Shown: positions 36,565-46,124, numbered from the stretch's first letter. The stretch: 64,000 nt of DNA from Thermoguttaceae bacterium (GCA_017407125.1 JAFQXE010000028.1:1-64000), one strand, 5' to 3'. A program made the numbers and translations. Notes: generated by a model not told the origin, from the sequence alone.

Positions 36565-37692
36565 ATGTACAATCCAAGTTTTGGAAGCTCTCGCCGCGGA
36601 TTTACGCTGGTTGAACTTTTGGTCGTTATCGCCATTATCGGCGTATTGGTAGGACTTCTTCTTCCGGGCGTTCAAGCGGCGCGTGAAGCTGCTCGTCGTA
36701 TGCAATGCAACAACAAGCTTAAGCAATTGTCGCTGGCAGTTCAAAACTACGCCTCGTCTTATAAAGACAAGATTCCATGCGGTACAGACTGCAAGTTTTA
36801 TCGCGGCACGGCAACGTCTGACGACAAAGCCAATGGTTACGCCGGCAACAAGCCTGCCAAGCCTGGCCTTGAAGGATTCAGCGAACTGTTTTGGCTTACC
36901 CCCTATATGGAAATGCAGGCAATTTACGATTCCGTTGACCTCAACTGGAGCGGTTACTACTACCTTAAACAGGGATATACACAGAAAGACAGCGCAGTGT
37001 CTTCTTCAACGGATAAAAAAGTTCGAGGCGTTTACGCTCTGTGCCGTTCAAAGGTTCCAGCATTCAACTGTCCGTCCTTCAACGACGAATTCAGCAACCC
37101 GGATGCAAAAGTTGCTGATAAATACGGACCCATGTCTACCTATCAGGGATTTGCCGGCGTATATTGGACGTCAGCGCTTGCAAGCGATACTAACAAACCA
37201 ACAAACGATCCCAACACGTATGTTGTAACAACGGAAGCTGTTTGTCAGTATCAGAATACAACCTACGGCAGCATTCCAGACAACGGCGTTTTTACATGGG
37301 GCAAACAGATTAAGCTCAGCCAGATCAGCGACGGTCAGAGCAATACATACATGTTCGGCGAAGCTCCTACTTCCAGAATGAAAGAAGCGACTGGAAATAT
37401 CAAAGAAGAAGCTAACGTGTTCCCGTACTATATGAGAGCGTGGTTTGTCGGCGCCGATCAAAAAGGCTGCATGTTCCAGTGCAAGGTTATTAGAGATCTC
37501 GGTCTGAATGAAGTTCCCACAACCAGCACGCTTTACAACAACATGCCGTTCGGTTCCTATCATTCAGGAGGCGGTTGCAACATCTCCCGCGTAGACGGTT
37601 CTGTTGAATTCGTCAACGACAACATCGACGATTATGTTTTCCGTCAGATGATTACCCGAAACGGTCGGGAAGTTACCACTACGGAAGATTAA
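36565..37692 (+). CDS. DUF1559 prepilin-like protein with type IV pilin N-terminus
   Basis: The 375-residue protein opens with the classical prepilin cleavage site and hydrophobic helix ([21 protein letters not shown] near residues 10-32) and continues [19 protein letters not shown], the standard start of planctomycete DUF1559 proteins. The C-terminal signature is [18 protein letters not shown] near residue 335. Genomes of this phylum carry dozens to hundreds of such proteins. They are thought to be processed by prepilin peptidase and to form pseudopili or surface structures, but individual roles are unknown. No secretion-system genes adjoin. It ends 12 nt before the convergent SDR-fold gene. 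Confidence 0.95.
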   Translation: MYNPSFGSSRRGFTLVELLVVIAIIGVLVGLLLPGVQAAREAARRMQCNNKLKQLSLAVQNYASSYKDKIPCGTDCKFYRGTATSDDKANGYAGNKPAKPGLEGFSELFWLTPYMEMQAIYDSVDLNWSGYYYLKQGYTQKDSAVSSSTDKKVRGVYALCRSKVPAFNCPSFNDEFSNPDAKVADKYGPMSTYQGFAGVYWTSALASDTNKPTNDPNTYVVTTEAVCQYQNTTYGSIPDNGVFTWGKQIKLSQISDGQSNTYMFGEAPTSRMKEATGNIKEEANVFPYYMRAWFVGADQKGCMFQCKVIRDLGLNEVPTTSTLYNNMPFGSYHSGGGCNISRVDGSVEFVNDNIDDYVFRQMITRNGREVTTTED

Positions 37693-37704
37693 TTTTCTGA
37701 CTAA

Positions 37705-38499
37705 TTATTTAACAGCAAACCCGCCGTTGACGTCAATTATTTGTCCGTTGACGTAACCGGCGGCGGGCGACGCTAAAAACGCGGCGACAGACGCTATTTC
37801 CTCAGGGGTTCCCCAGCGGGAAGACAGCGTTTGCCGCCGAATTTTTTCTTGCCATAGAGCTGGGGCGCCGGTTCCCCATTTGGTCTGAATCCAGCCGGGA
37901 GCGATAACGTTGACCCGGACTTCCGGAGCAAGCGTCTGAGCCAAAGAGAGAGAGAACGACTCCACCGCGCCTTTAGCCAGAGCAAAGAGTTCAGAACTGT
38001 CTCCCGCCAAGCCGCGCCGAGCGCCGTCCCAGCCGATGTTGATTATGCTGCCCGACCCCTGCGCCTTCATTCTGTCGCCCAAATCCCGGCACAAGCCGAC
38101 GGTTCCCAGGACGTCTACCGACCACAGCAGATGCAGTTTTTCTTCAAACGAGAGCTTTTTCGTCTTGCCCGTCAAAATATCCGCGCCGGCGCAATTGACA
38201 AGAACGTCAAGCCGTCCGCGCCAATTCCAGGCGCAATCCGCCAAACGACGTCGATCGTTTTCGTCGCTGACGTCCGCCTGAACGTGCGTGTATCGGCGGC
38301 TGTCGAGGTCTTTCAGCTCGCCGGTCAGGACGGAATCGGCGTCAAACGGGGAGCGTCCCGTCAGAATTACATCATAACCGACTGTCAAAAATTCTCGAGC
38401 TATCGCCAGCCCGATGCCGGAGTTGGAGCCGGTTACGAGGGCGGTTAATCCGGAAAATTTCTGTTTTTTTGAATTTTGTGGCGCCTTTTTGGGTTTCAT
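37705..38499 (-). CDS. SDR-fold oxidoreductase-like protein lacking the catalytic Ser and Tyr
   Basis: The ATG at 38499 follows AGGGAG by 9 nt and gives 264 residues. The Rossmann signature TGSNSGIG (near residue 24), the NCAG motif (VNCAGAD near 103), the NAPG-like IAPGWI and the C-terminal SPAAGYVNGQIIDVNGGF identify a classical short-chain dehydrogenase/reductase. However, the strand that normally ends in the catalytic Ser reads SIINIGWDGARRG, and the YxxxK motif reads FALAK (Phe for Tyr, Lys kept). Aligned to FabG this leaves a binding-competent but probably non-canonical enzyme. It may use another acid, act as a binding protein, or be a divergent reductase. No pathway genes adjoin. Confidence 0.88.
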   Translation of the reverse strand: MKPKKAPQNSKKQKFSGLTALVTGSNSGIGLAIAREFLTVGYDVILTGRSPFDADSVLTGELKDLDSRRYTHVQADVSDENDRRRLADCAWNWRGRLDVLVNCAGADILTGKTKKLSFEEKLHLLWSVDVLGTVGLCRDLGDRMKAQGSGSIINIGWDGARRGLAGDSSELFALAKGAVESFSLSLAQTLAPEVRVNVIAPGWIQTKWGTGAPALWQEKIRRQTLSSRWGTPEEIASVAAFLASPAAGYVNGQIIDVNGGFAVK

Positions 38500-38714
38500 G
38501 GGGGGAATCTCCCTAGTCAAAAATTAAAAAATTGATTATAATATAGAAAACAATTTTGACAAGACGGAGTTCAGAAATATTTTTACTTGACAACATAAGT
38601 CTCAGCCACATAGGAGACTTAAAAATATTTCTGTTGCAATATATTTCAGATCAGCCGCGCGAAAAACGCCATTTGCGTTAGCGGCTCAAAAACCATTTAA
38701 GAACCAATATATTT

Positions 38715-40367
38715 ATGTCCCCACGAAAATCCGGACATTGGGCGTCGCTGCAGCAAGCGATGAATCCCGTCCAAAATCAGGAAGAAAACAATCAAACTGT
38801 CCCCGTAGAAGAAAACGCTACTCCTTCTGCTGAAAAACCTTCAACCTCTCAACCAGACGACTTCGAAATCCCGCGCGACGCGTTTTCGCTCTTTGACGAC
38901 GAAGAAACCGCCGCAAAAGAAGAAATCGCTGTAACCGAATCCGACGCTGCTTCGGAAGATCCAAACGACGAGCTGCTGCTGGACGAAACGGAAGAGCCGC
39001 CAGCAAAAGAGTCGGAATACAAGTGGAATGCGGTAGAAATCAAGGGGAACGACCCCGTCGAGAACAATCTGGACGGTGATTTCGAGATTCCCGCCGACGC
39101 GTTTTCCATGTTCGACGACGAAGAAGATCAGCCCAAACCGAAGGCAAAGAAAACCAAAAAGCAGAGTTCTAAAGACGCTCCCAAAGCTGAAGCTCAACCC
39201 GAGCCGGCGGCTGAAGTCAAAGAGGAAAAGCCCGAAAAGGCTCGCAAGCCTCGCAAAACGAAAAAGTCCAAGTCCGCTCCGGCAGAGGAAACGGAATCAA
39301 CGCTGGACGTCAATGCGTCCATTCCGGAGGATCAAATTTCGGAATCGTTCGCCGCTGGCGTCATGGACGACTCTGTAGTTCATACCGCTGCCACTGAAAC
39401 GCCGGTCTTTTACCCGGTGCATCAAATTGAAGTGGCGCCGGTTGTTATCGATCAGCCGGAACCGGAAACCGCTGATACGTCCGAGTCTGCATGGTCGGCA
39501 ACGTCTTTGCTGGACGACTTAATTCCCGACAGCGAAATCGACCGCGTCAACCAGAAAGCCGCCAAGAAAGAGAAAAAGAACGCGAAGAAAGCCGCAAAGT
39601 CTGCGCCGGTTGAAGAAAAGCCGGTTGAAAAAGTCCCGGAACCGAAAAACCTCGACGGCGATTTCGACATTCCTGCCGACGCGTTTTCCATGTTCGACGA
39701 CGAAGACGAGCAGCCCAAGCCGAAGGCTAAGAAACCGGCGAAGAAGGAAAAGCCCTTCAAGGCGGAAAAGCCTGTAGAAGAACCGGCTCCGAAAGACGAC
39801 GATTTCGACATTCCCGCCGATGCGTTCTCCATGTTCGACGACGAAGACGAACCGAAAAAAGCGCCCAAAGCCAAACCGGAAAAGGCGGAAAAGCGCGAAA
39901 AGAAAGCCGAGAAAAAGGAAAAGAAATTCGAAAAGCGAGCGAAAAAGGAAGAACGATTCGAGGACAACCGCGACGACTTCGCCGAGAAAGTTAACGCGTA
40001 TGCAGACAACGACGAAGTCGACGAGTACGAAGAACGTCCGCGACGTCAGCCGAAGCAAAAGCCCGCTCGAGAACGCCGTTATGAAGAAGACGCTCCGGAA
40101 CCGAGAGAATATCGAGAAACTCGTGAATCCGCCGTCCGCGAAGGCGAGCAGCGCCGTCCGACTGTTAATATTCCGTCGTGGCGTGAAGTCATGGACGCGC
40201 TGGTTGCGATGAACCTGGATCGCCGCAAAGCGTCAGAACGCCCCAACCGATCCTCCCGCTCCCGTTCTGCCGCCTCGCGTCAGAAAGAAATTGAGGAGAT
40301 TGAAGACCGCTTCGAACGCGAAGACGTCGAAAGGGCCCCGCGCCGCCGTCGCCGACGCGCGGAATGA
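38715..40367 (+). CDS. Disordered charged protein with four-fold F(D/E)IPxDAFSxFDDE motif
   Basis: The 550-residue protein is strongly biased to Glu, Asp, Lys, Pro and Ala and is predicted mainly disordered. A 15-residue motif, (D)F(D/E)IP(A/R)DAFS(M/L)FDDE(E/D), occurs four times near residues 50, 123, 317 and 364, each followed by a Lys/Pro/Ala linker. The C-terminal third becomes Arg-rich and contains one possibly folded segment, VNIPSWREVMDALVAMNL near 477, before RRRRRRAE. There is no signal peptide. I do not recognise a family. Short hydrophobic motifs in acidic linkers suggest repeated binding of one partner, and the basic tail could bind nucleic acid or ribosomes. A terminator follows directly. 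Confidence 0.85.
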   Translation: MSPRKSGHWASLQQAMNPVQNQEENNQTVPVEENATPSAEKPSTSQPDDFEIPRDAFSLFDDEETAAKEEIAVTESDAASEDPNDELLLDETEEPPAKESEYKWNAVEIKGNDPVENNLDGDFEIPADAFSMFDDEEDQPKPKAKKTKKQSSKDAPKAEAQPEPAAEVKEEKPEKARKPRKTKKSKSAPAEETESTLDVNASIPEDQISESFAAGVMDDSVVHTAATETPVFYPVHQIEVAPVVIDQPEPETADTSESAWSATSLLDDLIPDSEIDRVNQKAAKKEKKNAKKAAKSAPVEEKPVEKVPEPKNLDGDFDIPADAFSMFDDEDEQPKPKAKKPAKKEKPFKAEKPVEEPAPKDDDFDIPADAFSMFDDEDEPKKAPKAKPEKAEKREKKAEKKEKKFEKRAKKEERFEDNRDDFAEKVNAYADNDEVDEYEERPRRQPKQKPARERRYEEDAPEPREYRETRESAVREGEQRRPTVNIPSWREVMDALVAMNLDRRKASERPNRSSRSRSAASRQKEIEEIEDRFEREDVERAPRRRRRRAE

Positions 40368-40376
40368 TAAAAACTC

Positions 40377-40405
40377 AAAGCGCGGCAATTAGCCGCGCTT
40401 TTTTT
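40377..40405 (+). terminator. Rho-independent terminator of the disordered protein gene
   Basis: A perfect 10-bp stem AAAGCGCGGC-AATTA-GCCGCGCTTT merges into a T tract. Confidence 0.9.
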
Positions 40406-40427
40406 CTCGAGATTTTAGGCGATTTTT

Positions 40428-40518
40428 TAACACGAAATACTCGAAAAGAATCGAAACAAACGAAAGGATTATTTTAAAAAATTTCGTGATTTTCGTTTAT
40501 TTTGTGTTTTTCGTGTTT
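40428..40518. repeat. AT-rich direct repeat, copy 1 (flanks the GGAI-repeat gene)
   Basis: About 91 bp beginning TAACACGAAA and ending CGTTTATTTTGTGTTTTTCG, similar throughout to 43415-43508 in the same orientation. The two copies enclose the PEP-CTERM gene at 40533-43184. Confidence 0.75.
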
Positions 40519-40532
40519 AATAATTTTCGTGT

Positions 40533-43184
40533 TTAAAAATTCTTTCGTTTCCTCACGTACAGCAGCCCCGCGGCGCCCAGAATCAGCAATGCGATCGTTG
40601 ACGGTTCTGGAGTCGGTATAGGGATAGGGTAAACAAGGTACAAATTGTGATCTTCACTCAGCAGACTGAATAGTCCCGTGAAATCGCCGTCAAGCCAGGA
40701 CGTAAAATCCCCATCCGGTAAATTCGCGCCGGAAACGAGAAGGTATTTACAATCTTCGTATGACCAGTCTTCTGCGACAGAATTTTCAAAAAGTAGACTA
40801 ATCCTCTGATCGCCAGCAGAAAAATTTCCGTTGGTAATATTTAATACGTCGTGATTGGAATCGGAACCGACGCCTGGAAACGCTCCAAATTCAAATAGAG
40901 CCGCCCCACTGTTAAGGATTTTAACGTTTCCGTCAACATACGCTTCGCCAACAGAATTGCCGGGCGAAAAGACCGCGTCGGCTTCAGAACCGCCCACTTC
41001 TACCGCGCCGGTATAGTAACCTTTGTAATCTAACCGACCGGAAGATACCACAAAGCTTTCCGCGCAGACCAACCCTTCAGCTTCCGCTAAAATCTGCAGC
41101 GTTCCATCGCCCGTTTTTTCAATTACGCCTGAGCCCTGAACCGCTAAATCGCTATCTTGAGCGGAACCACTAACGTCATCTGCGCTCATTGTCAGCAGCT
41201 TCTTTGTATTGGCGCCAGTTACGTTTAGCTCGAGCTTTGCTGAGTTGTCGTCCATCACAAAGATTCCATTAACGCCTTCAATTTCATCCAATTTAGCCGT
41301 TAATTTTCCACCGTTAAAAATATTGGCTCTTCGCAATTGATAATAGTTTGTGGTATCGTTAGCTCTTCCGGCAATCGTAACTTGCGCTTGATTGATAGCT
41401 GTATTATAGGGGTTGCCGCTGTAAGCGCCCAGTTCGATGTAAATGCCGCCGTCGAAGGAATAAGAGCCTACGTTCGAAAACCCCAGGTTTGTAGCCACAT
41501 CATCGGACGTATAAGCATCGTTTACAGTCAAATAGAGGTCGTTGCCGCAAGCGTAGTCAATTTCGCCGGCGTTATTATAATTGCCATAGTTGCCTGTGAA
41601 TGTCGCAGAGCCGTCCGCGCCGTAAAATTCCACATACGGTGAATATATCGCGCCGCCTTGAGATGCTTTGTTATCAGATACCGTCAATGGCGAATTATTA
41701 ACATACACATACCCCTCGCTATAAATCGCTCCGCCGGAATTAGCAGCGCTGTTCTCAGAGAACTCTGATTCCGAATTCCGAATATAAATGTAATTATCGG
41801 TGATATATATCGCCCCGCCGGAATTAGCAGCGCTGTTCTTAGAGAACTCCGATGGCGATTCCCAAATACGAACTAAACTCTCACAGTAAATCGCTCCGCC
41901 GGAATAAGCGCTGTTCTCAGAGAACTCCGATGGCGAATCTTTAAGATAAATGTACTGGAAACTATAAATTGCCCCGCCGATACCTTGATGATAATTTCCC
42001 GTACTTTCATCAGTGTATCCAGCGACGTTTTTGTAAAATTTAGAGTTGGTGCAATCACGGAGGTCAAAGGTTCCCTCGCAATAAATCGCGCCGCCGTCGC
42101 CGTACGCTAAATTGGATTCGTATATATTTACAGCATCGCTTATAAAAACGTATCCAAGCTTAAACGAACCTGAGTATTGCAAAGTTTCACAGCATATTGC
42201 GCCGCCTTTTCCACTGGCGATATTATTAGACAACAGGTTGCCATCCAAGCCAATCCCAGCGCGGTTATTTTTAAATGTATTTTCACCACTGAGGCGAATT
42301 TCACTTTCATAACCATAAATCGCGCCTCCATTTTCGCCTGCAGTATTGCGTTCAAATCTTAATGTTAGTTCGTTGTCATTAAGCTGACACATTGCCGCAC
42401 TCGATACGCTCCCTGTACCTTCATAATTACCCGTGCTGTAAATCGCGCCGCCGTTTAACGTAGCAGTGTTCTCCGTAAACGTGTATTTTCCTTCGTCTTT
42501 CAATAGTAATTGGTAACAATTCAAAACGCTGCCATTAGTGGCATAATTATTATTAAATTTCCAGTCGCCAGCTGATTCATTTGCTGTAGTAGCGGGATTA
42601 AAATTAATGGCTCTGGCGCGTGCGCAGCCTCTATTGTTGGAAAAAGTATTAGGATATCCATCATCCGAAAGCAGCGTAATTGTCGTATTTATGTTGGTAA
42701 CATTAAACACAGAATATGCTTCTGAATCAGGAGCGTTAAAAGACGAAACTGTAACGTTATGGAAAGTCATTGCCATACTGCTTGATGACGAACCTGTGTA
42801 TTGGTCTCTTGCAAAAATGCTGCGAACGTTCTGATTTGCATTGCCGCAATATTCAATATTCGTCATGTAAAGCTGAAAGTCGTCGGTGGGCTTGGTAAAA
42901 ACATAAGGAGCGGTTGGATCTAAAGACTGAACGTTGATTTTTTGAGCAGTTCCGCCATCGCCATAAATTTTAAGCACGCCAATCGCAGCCTTTTGGCTGT
43001 GCGTTACAGAACCGTAAATATTGAGAACGTTGGCATTGGGGTTAGAATTAAGTACGACTCCAACGTCGTCGCCTTCATAAAGATCGACGGTATCAGCGTA
43101 AACCGACGCCAAAATGCAAACGGCTGCAAAGAAAGCGCTCCAAACGCGAAGCGCCAAATTGGTAAGGGATAAATGAATGGTCAT
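40533..43184 (-). CDS. PEP-CTERM protein with chlamydial-type GGAI/FxxN (POMP) repeats
   Basis: The 883-residue protein has an N-terminal signal peptide (VWSAFFAAVCILASVYA). Its middle (about residues 225-510) holds nine GGAI(Y/C) motifs alternating with FxxNxA motifs (FTENTA, FERNTA, FSENSA, FSKNSA). This is the pattern of the polymorphic outer-membrane protein repeat first known from Chlamydia Pmp adhesins, which forms a right-handed beta-helix. The C-terminal module SGRLDYKGYYTGAVEVG and FSPGNSVGEAYVDGNV leads to PTPEPSTIALLILGAAGLLYVRKRKNF, a PEP-CTERM tail, in place of the chlamydial autotransporter barrel. The role is probably adhesion or matrix. A 7-bp hairpin (CATCAGG/CCTGATG, 43211-43234) lies just upstream of the start. 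Confidence 0.93.
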   Translation of the reverse strand: MTIHLSLTNLALRVWSAFFAAVCILASVYADTVDLYEGDDVGVVLNSNPNANVLNIYGSVTHSQKAAIGVLKIYGDGGTAQKINVQSLDPTAPYVFTKPTDDFQLYMTNIEYCGNANQNVRSIFARDQYTGSSSSSMAMTFHNVTVSSFNAPDSEAYSVFNVTNINTTITLLSDDGYPNTFSNNRGCARARAINFNPATTANESAGDWKFNNNYATNGSVLNCYQLLLKDEGKYTFTENTATLNGGAIYSTGNYEGTGSVSSAAMCQLNDNELTLRFERNTAGENGGAIYGYESEIRLSGENTFKNNRAGIGLDGNLLSNNIASGKGGAICCETLQYSGSFKLGYVFISDAVNIYESNLAYGDGGAIYCEGTFDLRDCTNSKFYKNVAGYTDESTGNYHQGIGGAIYSFQYIYLKDSPSEFSENSAYSGGAIYCESLVRIWESPSEFSKNSAANSGGAIYITDNYIYIRNSESEFSENSAANSGGAIYSEGYVYVNNSPLTVSDNKASQGGAIYSPYVEFYGADGSATFTGNYGNYNNAGEIDYACGNDLYLTVNDAYTSDDVATNLGFSNVGSYSFDGGIYIELGAYSGNPYNTAINQAQVTIAGRANDTTNYYQLRRANIFNGGKLTAKLDEIEGVNGIFVMDDNSAKLELNVTGANTKKLLTMSADDVSGSAQDSDLAVQGSGVIEKTGDGTLQILAEAEGLVCAESFVVSSGRLDYKGYYTGAVEVGGSEADAVFSPGNSVGEAYVDGNVKILNSGAALFEFGAFPGVGSDSNHDVLNITNGNFSAGDQRISLLFENSVAEDWSYEDCKYLLVSGANLPDGDFTSWLDGDFTGLFSLLSEDHNLYLVYPIPIPTPEPSTIALLILGAAGLLYVRKRKNF

Positions 43185-43331
43185 ATCGCTTACTAGTAAA
43201 GTAAATGGTTCATCAGGTAACTCGCCCCCTGATGAAATAATCTATTGAAAAAACAATGGGATTCTTCCTAAAATATATGGTAAACAAAAAAACATCCCAT
43301 ATAAAGAACAATCCCATAACTGTTAATTAAT

Positions 43332-43337
43332 ATTATA
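43332..43337 (-). promoter_or_regulatory. -10 box of the GGAI-repeat gene
   Basis: On the minus strand AGTGTATAATATTA resembles the GGTGTATAATATA box of the other PEP-CTERM genes. The -35 is weak (ATGAAA, 17-nt spacer). The interval 43185-43597 otherwise contains the AT-rich repeat and the GlgX terminator. Confidence 0.45.
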
Positions 43338-43414
43338 CACTCAACTCAGATATTTTCATGCACATTTTAAAAAAAGAAGTAAAAAAAGAGGGAAAAATTA
43401 TCTATTTCTGCTTT

Positions 43415-43508
43415 TAACACAAACAACTTGAAAAGAATCAGAAAGACAGAAAAATTATTTTACTATCTAATTTTCGTAAATTTCGTTTATTTTGTGTTTT
43501 TCGTGTTT
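43415..43508. repeat. AT-rich direct repeat, copy 2
   Basis: Begins TAACAC, shares AAAAGAATC, ATTATTTTA and a 3' block ending TTTCGTTTATTTTGTGTTTT with 40428-40518. Confidence 0.75.
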
Positions 43509-43567
43509 TAAAAAACATTGGCGGCTGAAACAGCCGCCTTTCGAGTAAAGCGGGCGAAGACGCCCGC
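43508..43567 (-). terminator. Terminator hairpins downstream of glgX
   Basis: On the minus strand GGCGGCTG-TTT-CAGCCGCC is followed by a T-rich tail (complement of 43508-43516). A second perfect hairpin, GCGGGCG...CGCCCGC (43550-43567), lies nearer the gene. Both are of the palindromic-module type seen elsewhere in the window. Confidence 0.7.
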
Positions 43568-43597
43568 GCATGTGGAGTGTATAAGAATTATCGTATT

Positions 43598-45760
43598 TTA
43601 CTCACCGCTGACAACGTAACAGCGAAGCGAGCGTCCTTCCATGGTGAATTGTTCGTCGACCTTGGCGGGCGGGCCGTTGAGGTTCGGGAACGCGTCCTGA
43701 CCGGCGGGGGCGGCGGTGTCGATAAACAGACGCCACGGCAGGCTTCTGGTAGCTGGCGGGAAAGCGAACTGCGTTGGTTCCGCTCCAGCATGGAAGAAAA
43801 TCAGAATGTGCATGTTCGGCGGGTCGTCAACCTTGACTCGCGGCTCGGCGGACAGCATGCACGTCAGCGAGTTGGACGGGTCGTTCCAGTCGAACGCGGC
43901 GCCGTTGCGTTTGTACCAGGCGACGTCCGGGAACCCGTTGGGCGTCGTCGGCTGACCGGTGAGAAAATGCCGGCGGCGCAGAGTCGGTTCGCGTTTTCGG
44001 AACTCTATCAAAGCGCGAACAAAATTGAACGTCTCGAGATTGTTGTGAGTCCGTTTCCAGTCAATCCAGGAGATGTCGTTATCCTGGCAGTAGGCGTTAT
44101 TGTTGCCCTGCTGAGTTCGTCGTCCTTCGTCGCCGGCGACAAACATCGGCGCGCCCTGAGACAGCAGCAGCGTCGCGAAGAAGTTTTTAATCTGACGGTT
44201 TCGGACGGCTTCGATCTGTTCGTTGTCTGTCGGTCCTTCCTGACCGTAATTGTACGAGTTGTTGTTGTTTTCCCCGTCACAGTTACATTCGCCGTTGGCG
44301 TCGTTGTGCTTCCAGTTGTAGCTGACCAGGTCGTTGAGCGTAAAGCCGTCGTGCGACGTAATAAAGTTGATGCTGTGATACGGGTTTCTGCCGCTTGTCT
44401 GATACAGGTCGCTGGACCCGGACAGACGGGTGGCGAACGCGCCTGTCATGCCGGGATCGCCGCGCCAGAACCGGCGGACGTCGTCTCGATAGCGTCCGTT
44501 CCATTCCGCCCAGCGGGACGTGGAATTCGCCGGTCCGAAATGCCCAACCTGATACGCGCCTGCCGCGTCCCACGCCTCAGCAATGATTTTTGTGTCCGCC
44601 AAAAGCGGGTCTTCGGAAATCTGTTCCAGCAGCGGGGCGTTGGACTGCATCGCGCCGTCTCTGTCCCGGCTGAGAATGGACGCCAGATCGAACCGGAACC
44701 CGTCGACGTGGTAGCTGTGAACCCAGTATCGCAGACAGTTAAATATCAGCTCGCGGCAGATCGGGTGGTTTCCGTTGAACGTGTTCCCGCACCCGCTGAA
44801 GTTCCGGTAATACTGCTGTTCCGGCTCCAGCATATAATAGACGGGATTTTCCAAGCCCTTGAAACTCAGCGTCGGACCTTTTTCGTTGCCCTCTGCCGTA
44901 TGGTTGAACACGACGTCTAAAATGACTTCAATTCCCGCCTGATGCAGAGCCAAAACCATCTGCTTGAACTCTTTGACCTGCCCGCCAGGCGTCTTGTCCC
45001 AGGCGTACCCGCGATGCGGCGAGAAGAACGCCATCGTGTCGTATCCCCAGTAGTTTTTGATTCGCGGCTCCAAGCCGTCAGACCCGAGAATCGGGAACTC
45101 ATGAATGGGCATCAGTTCTACAGCGGTAATTCCCAGCTGTTTAAGATAAGGAACCATCTCGATGACGCCCTTGTACGTTCCCGGGTACTTGCAGCTTGAC
45201 GTCGGAGACTGGGTAAACCCCTTGACGTGCATTTCGTAGATGATTGTATCGCATAAATCCCGACGCAGATGTCGGTCGCCCTTCCAGTCAAAAGAATCGT
45301 CCACCACGACGCACTTGGGCGGGCGGGAGACGCCGTCTGAATTGGACTGGAACGTTCCCGCCAAGGCTTTACAGAAGGGATCGATCAACCGACAGTTGGG
45401 ATCGAACCGCAAACCCTGATCCGGACAGAACGGGCCGTCTGCCTGCAGATGGTACAGCTGACCGGCGCGCAAGCCGGGAATGAACATACTCCAGATGTCG
45501 CCCCAGCGGTTATTGTTTTTGTCAAACTGGATAACCGACGACGGCTCCATATCGTCGACGCGGTCGTAGAGCAGCAGGCTGATAGATTCTGCATGGCGGC
45601 TAAAGACCGAAAACTGCACGCCGTCTTCCTGCAGCGACGCGCCGTACGGCAACGGGTGCAGCAACTTCAACGACGGGGTGCGAACTGATTCTGACGCTCC
45701 GCCTTGCAACGGAGGAACGGACGTCGACAGGGGAAACCATTCCTGAAAGTTTAACGACAT
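43598..45760 (-). CDS. glgX: Glycogen debranching enzyme GlgX (GH13_11, isoamylase type)
   Basis: The 720-residue protein has an N-terminal CBM48-like domain (PYGASLQEDGVQFSVFSRHAESISLLLYD) and a GH13 barrel. Conserved regions are visible: DVVFNHTAEG near residue 280, GFRFDLASILSRD near 352 (nucleophile Asp), IIAEAWDAAGAYQVG near 390 (acid/base Glu) and FITSHDGFTLNDLVSY near 460 (transition-state Asp). It hydrolyses alpha-1,6 branches of glycogen limit dextrins in the cytoplasm. The start at 45760 has no clear ribosome site. No other glycogen gene adjoins, and hairpin terminators follow. The N-terminal 20 residues before SLKLLHPLPYGAS look unconserved, so a later start cannot be excluded. Confidence 0.95.
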   Translation of the reverse strand: MSLNFQEWFPLSTSVPPLQGGASESVRTPSLKLLHPLPYGASLQEDGVQFSVFSRHAESISLLLYDRVDDMEPSSVIQFDKNNNRWGDIWSMFIPGLRAGQLYHLQADGPFCPDQGLRFDPNCRLIDPFCKALAGTFQSNSDGVSRPPKCVVVDDSFDWKGDRHLRRDLCDTIIYEMHVKGFTQSPTSSCKYPGTYKGVIEMVPYLKQLGITAVELMPIHEFPILGSDGLEPRIKNYWGYDTMAFFSPHRGYAWDKTPGGQVKEFKQMVLALHQAGIEVILDVVFNHTAEGNEKGPTLSFKGLENPVYYMLEPEQQYYRNFSGCGNTFNGNHPICRELIFNCLRYWVHSYHVDGFRFDLASILSRDRDGAMQSNAPLLEQISEDPLLADTKIIAEAWDAAGAYQVGHFGPANSTSRWAEWNGRYRDDVRRFWRGDPGMTGAFATRLSGSSDLYQTSGRNPYHSINFITSHDGFTLNDLVSYNWKHNDANGECNCDGENNNNSYNYGQEGPTDNEQIEAVRNRQIKNFFATLLLSQGAPMFVAGDEGRRTQQGNNNAYCQDNDISWIDWKRTHNNLETFNFVRALIEFRKREPTLRRRHFLTGQPTTPNGFPDVAWYKRNGAAFDWNDPSNSLTCMLSAEPRVKVDDPPNMHILIFFHAGAEPTQFAFPPATRSLPWRLFIDTAAPAGQDAFPNLNGPPAKVDEQFTMEGRSLRCYVVSGE

Positions 45761-45989
45761 AGCGTTTAGCCTTTTATGGGGTGGGAGGGGTTCATTTTCT
45801 AAATCTGCATTGAATACTCTTTCTATTCTAGTCTGAAATTTAAAATTTCAAACCCTCTCATTGACTATATCGTCCCAAAAAATCGATTTCTCTATAATAA
45901 AAAACGATACATATAGAAGTACTGACAAAATCGCGCTATTGGGCAATGTTTAGCTAGAGTTCCAAAAATGGCGAGACTGGCAAGAGGAT

Positions 45990-46087
45990 GAAAGGCGGTA
46001 ATGAAGCGAGTGAAACGAGCGGAATTACGCTTCTTTAACAACCGCGCTAGCGGTTGACTTTTAATAGCCGTGGGTTTTAACCCACGG
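45990..46087. repeat. Dispersed palindromic element, copy R2 (inverted relative to R1)
   Basis: Ends in CCGTGGGTT-TT-AACCCACGG (46068-46087) and matches 3354-3447 in reverse orientation. It lies upstream of the small unknown gene and the exported ankyrin gene. Confidence 0.65.
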
Positions 46088-46124
46088 ACAACGGAACAAA
46101 CAAAGAATAAATATCGTCAAATAA

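Noticed and set aside
43577..44920. 447-codon plus-strand frame opposite glgX
   Set aside because: Shadow of GlgX, whose catalytic motifs are all on the minus strand.
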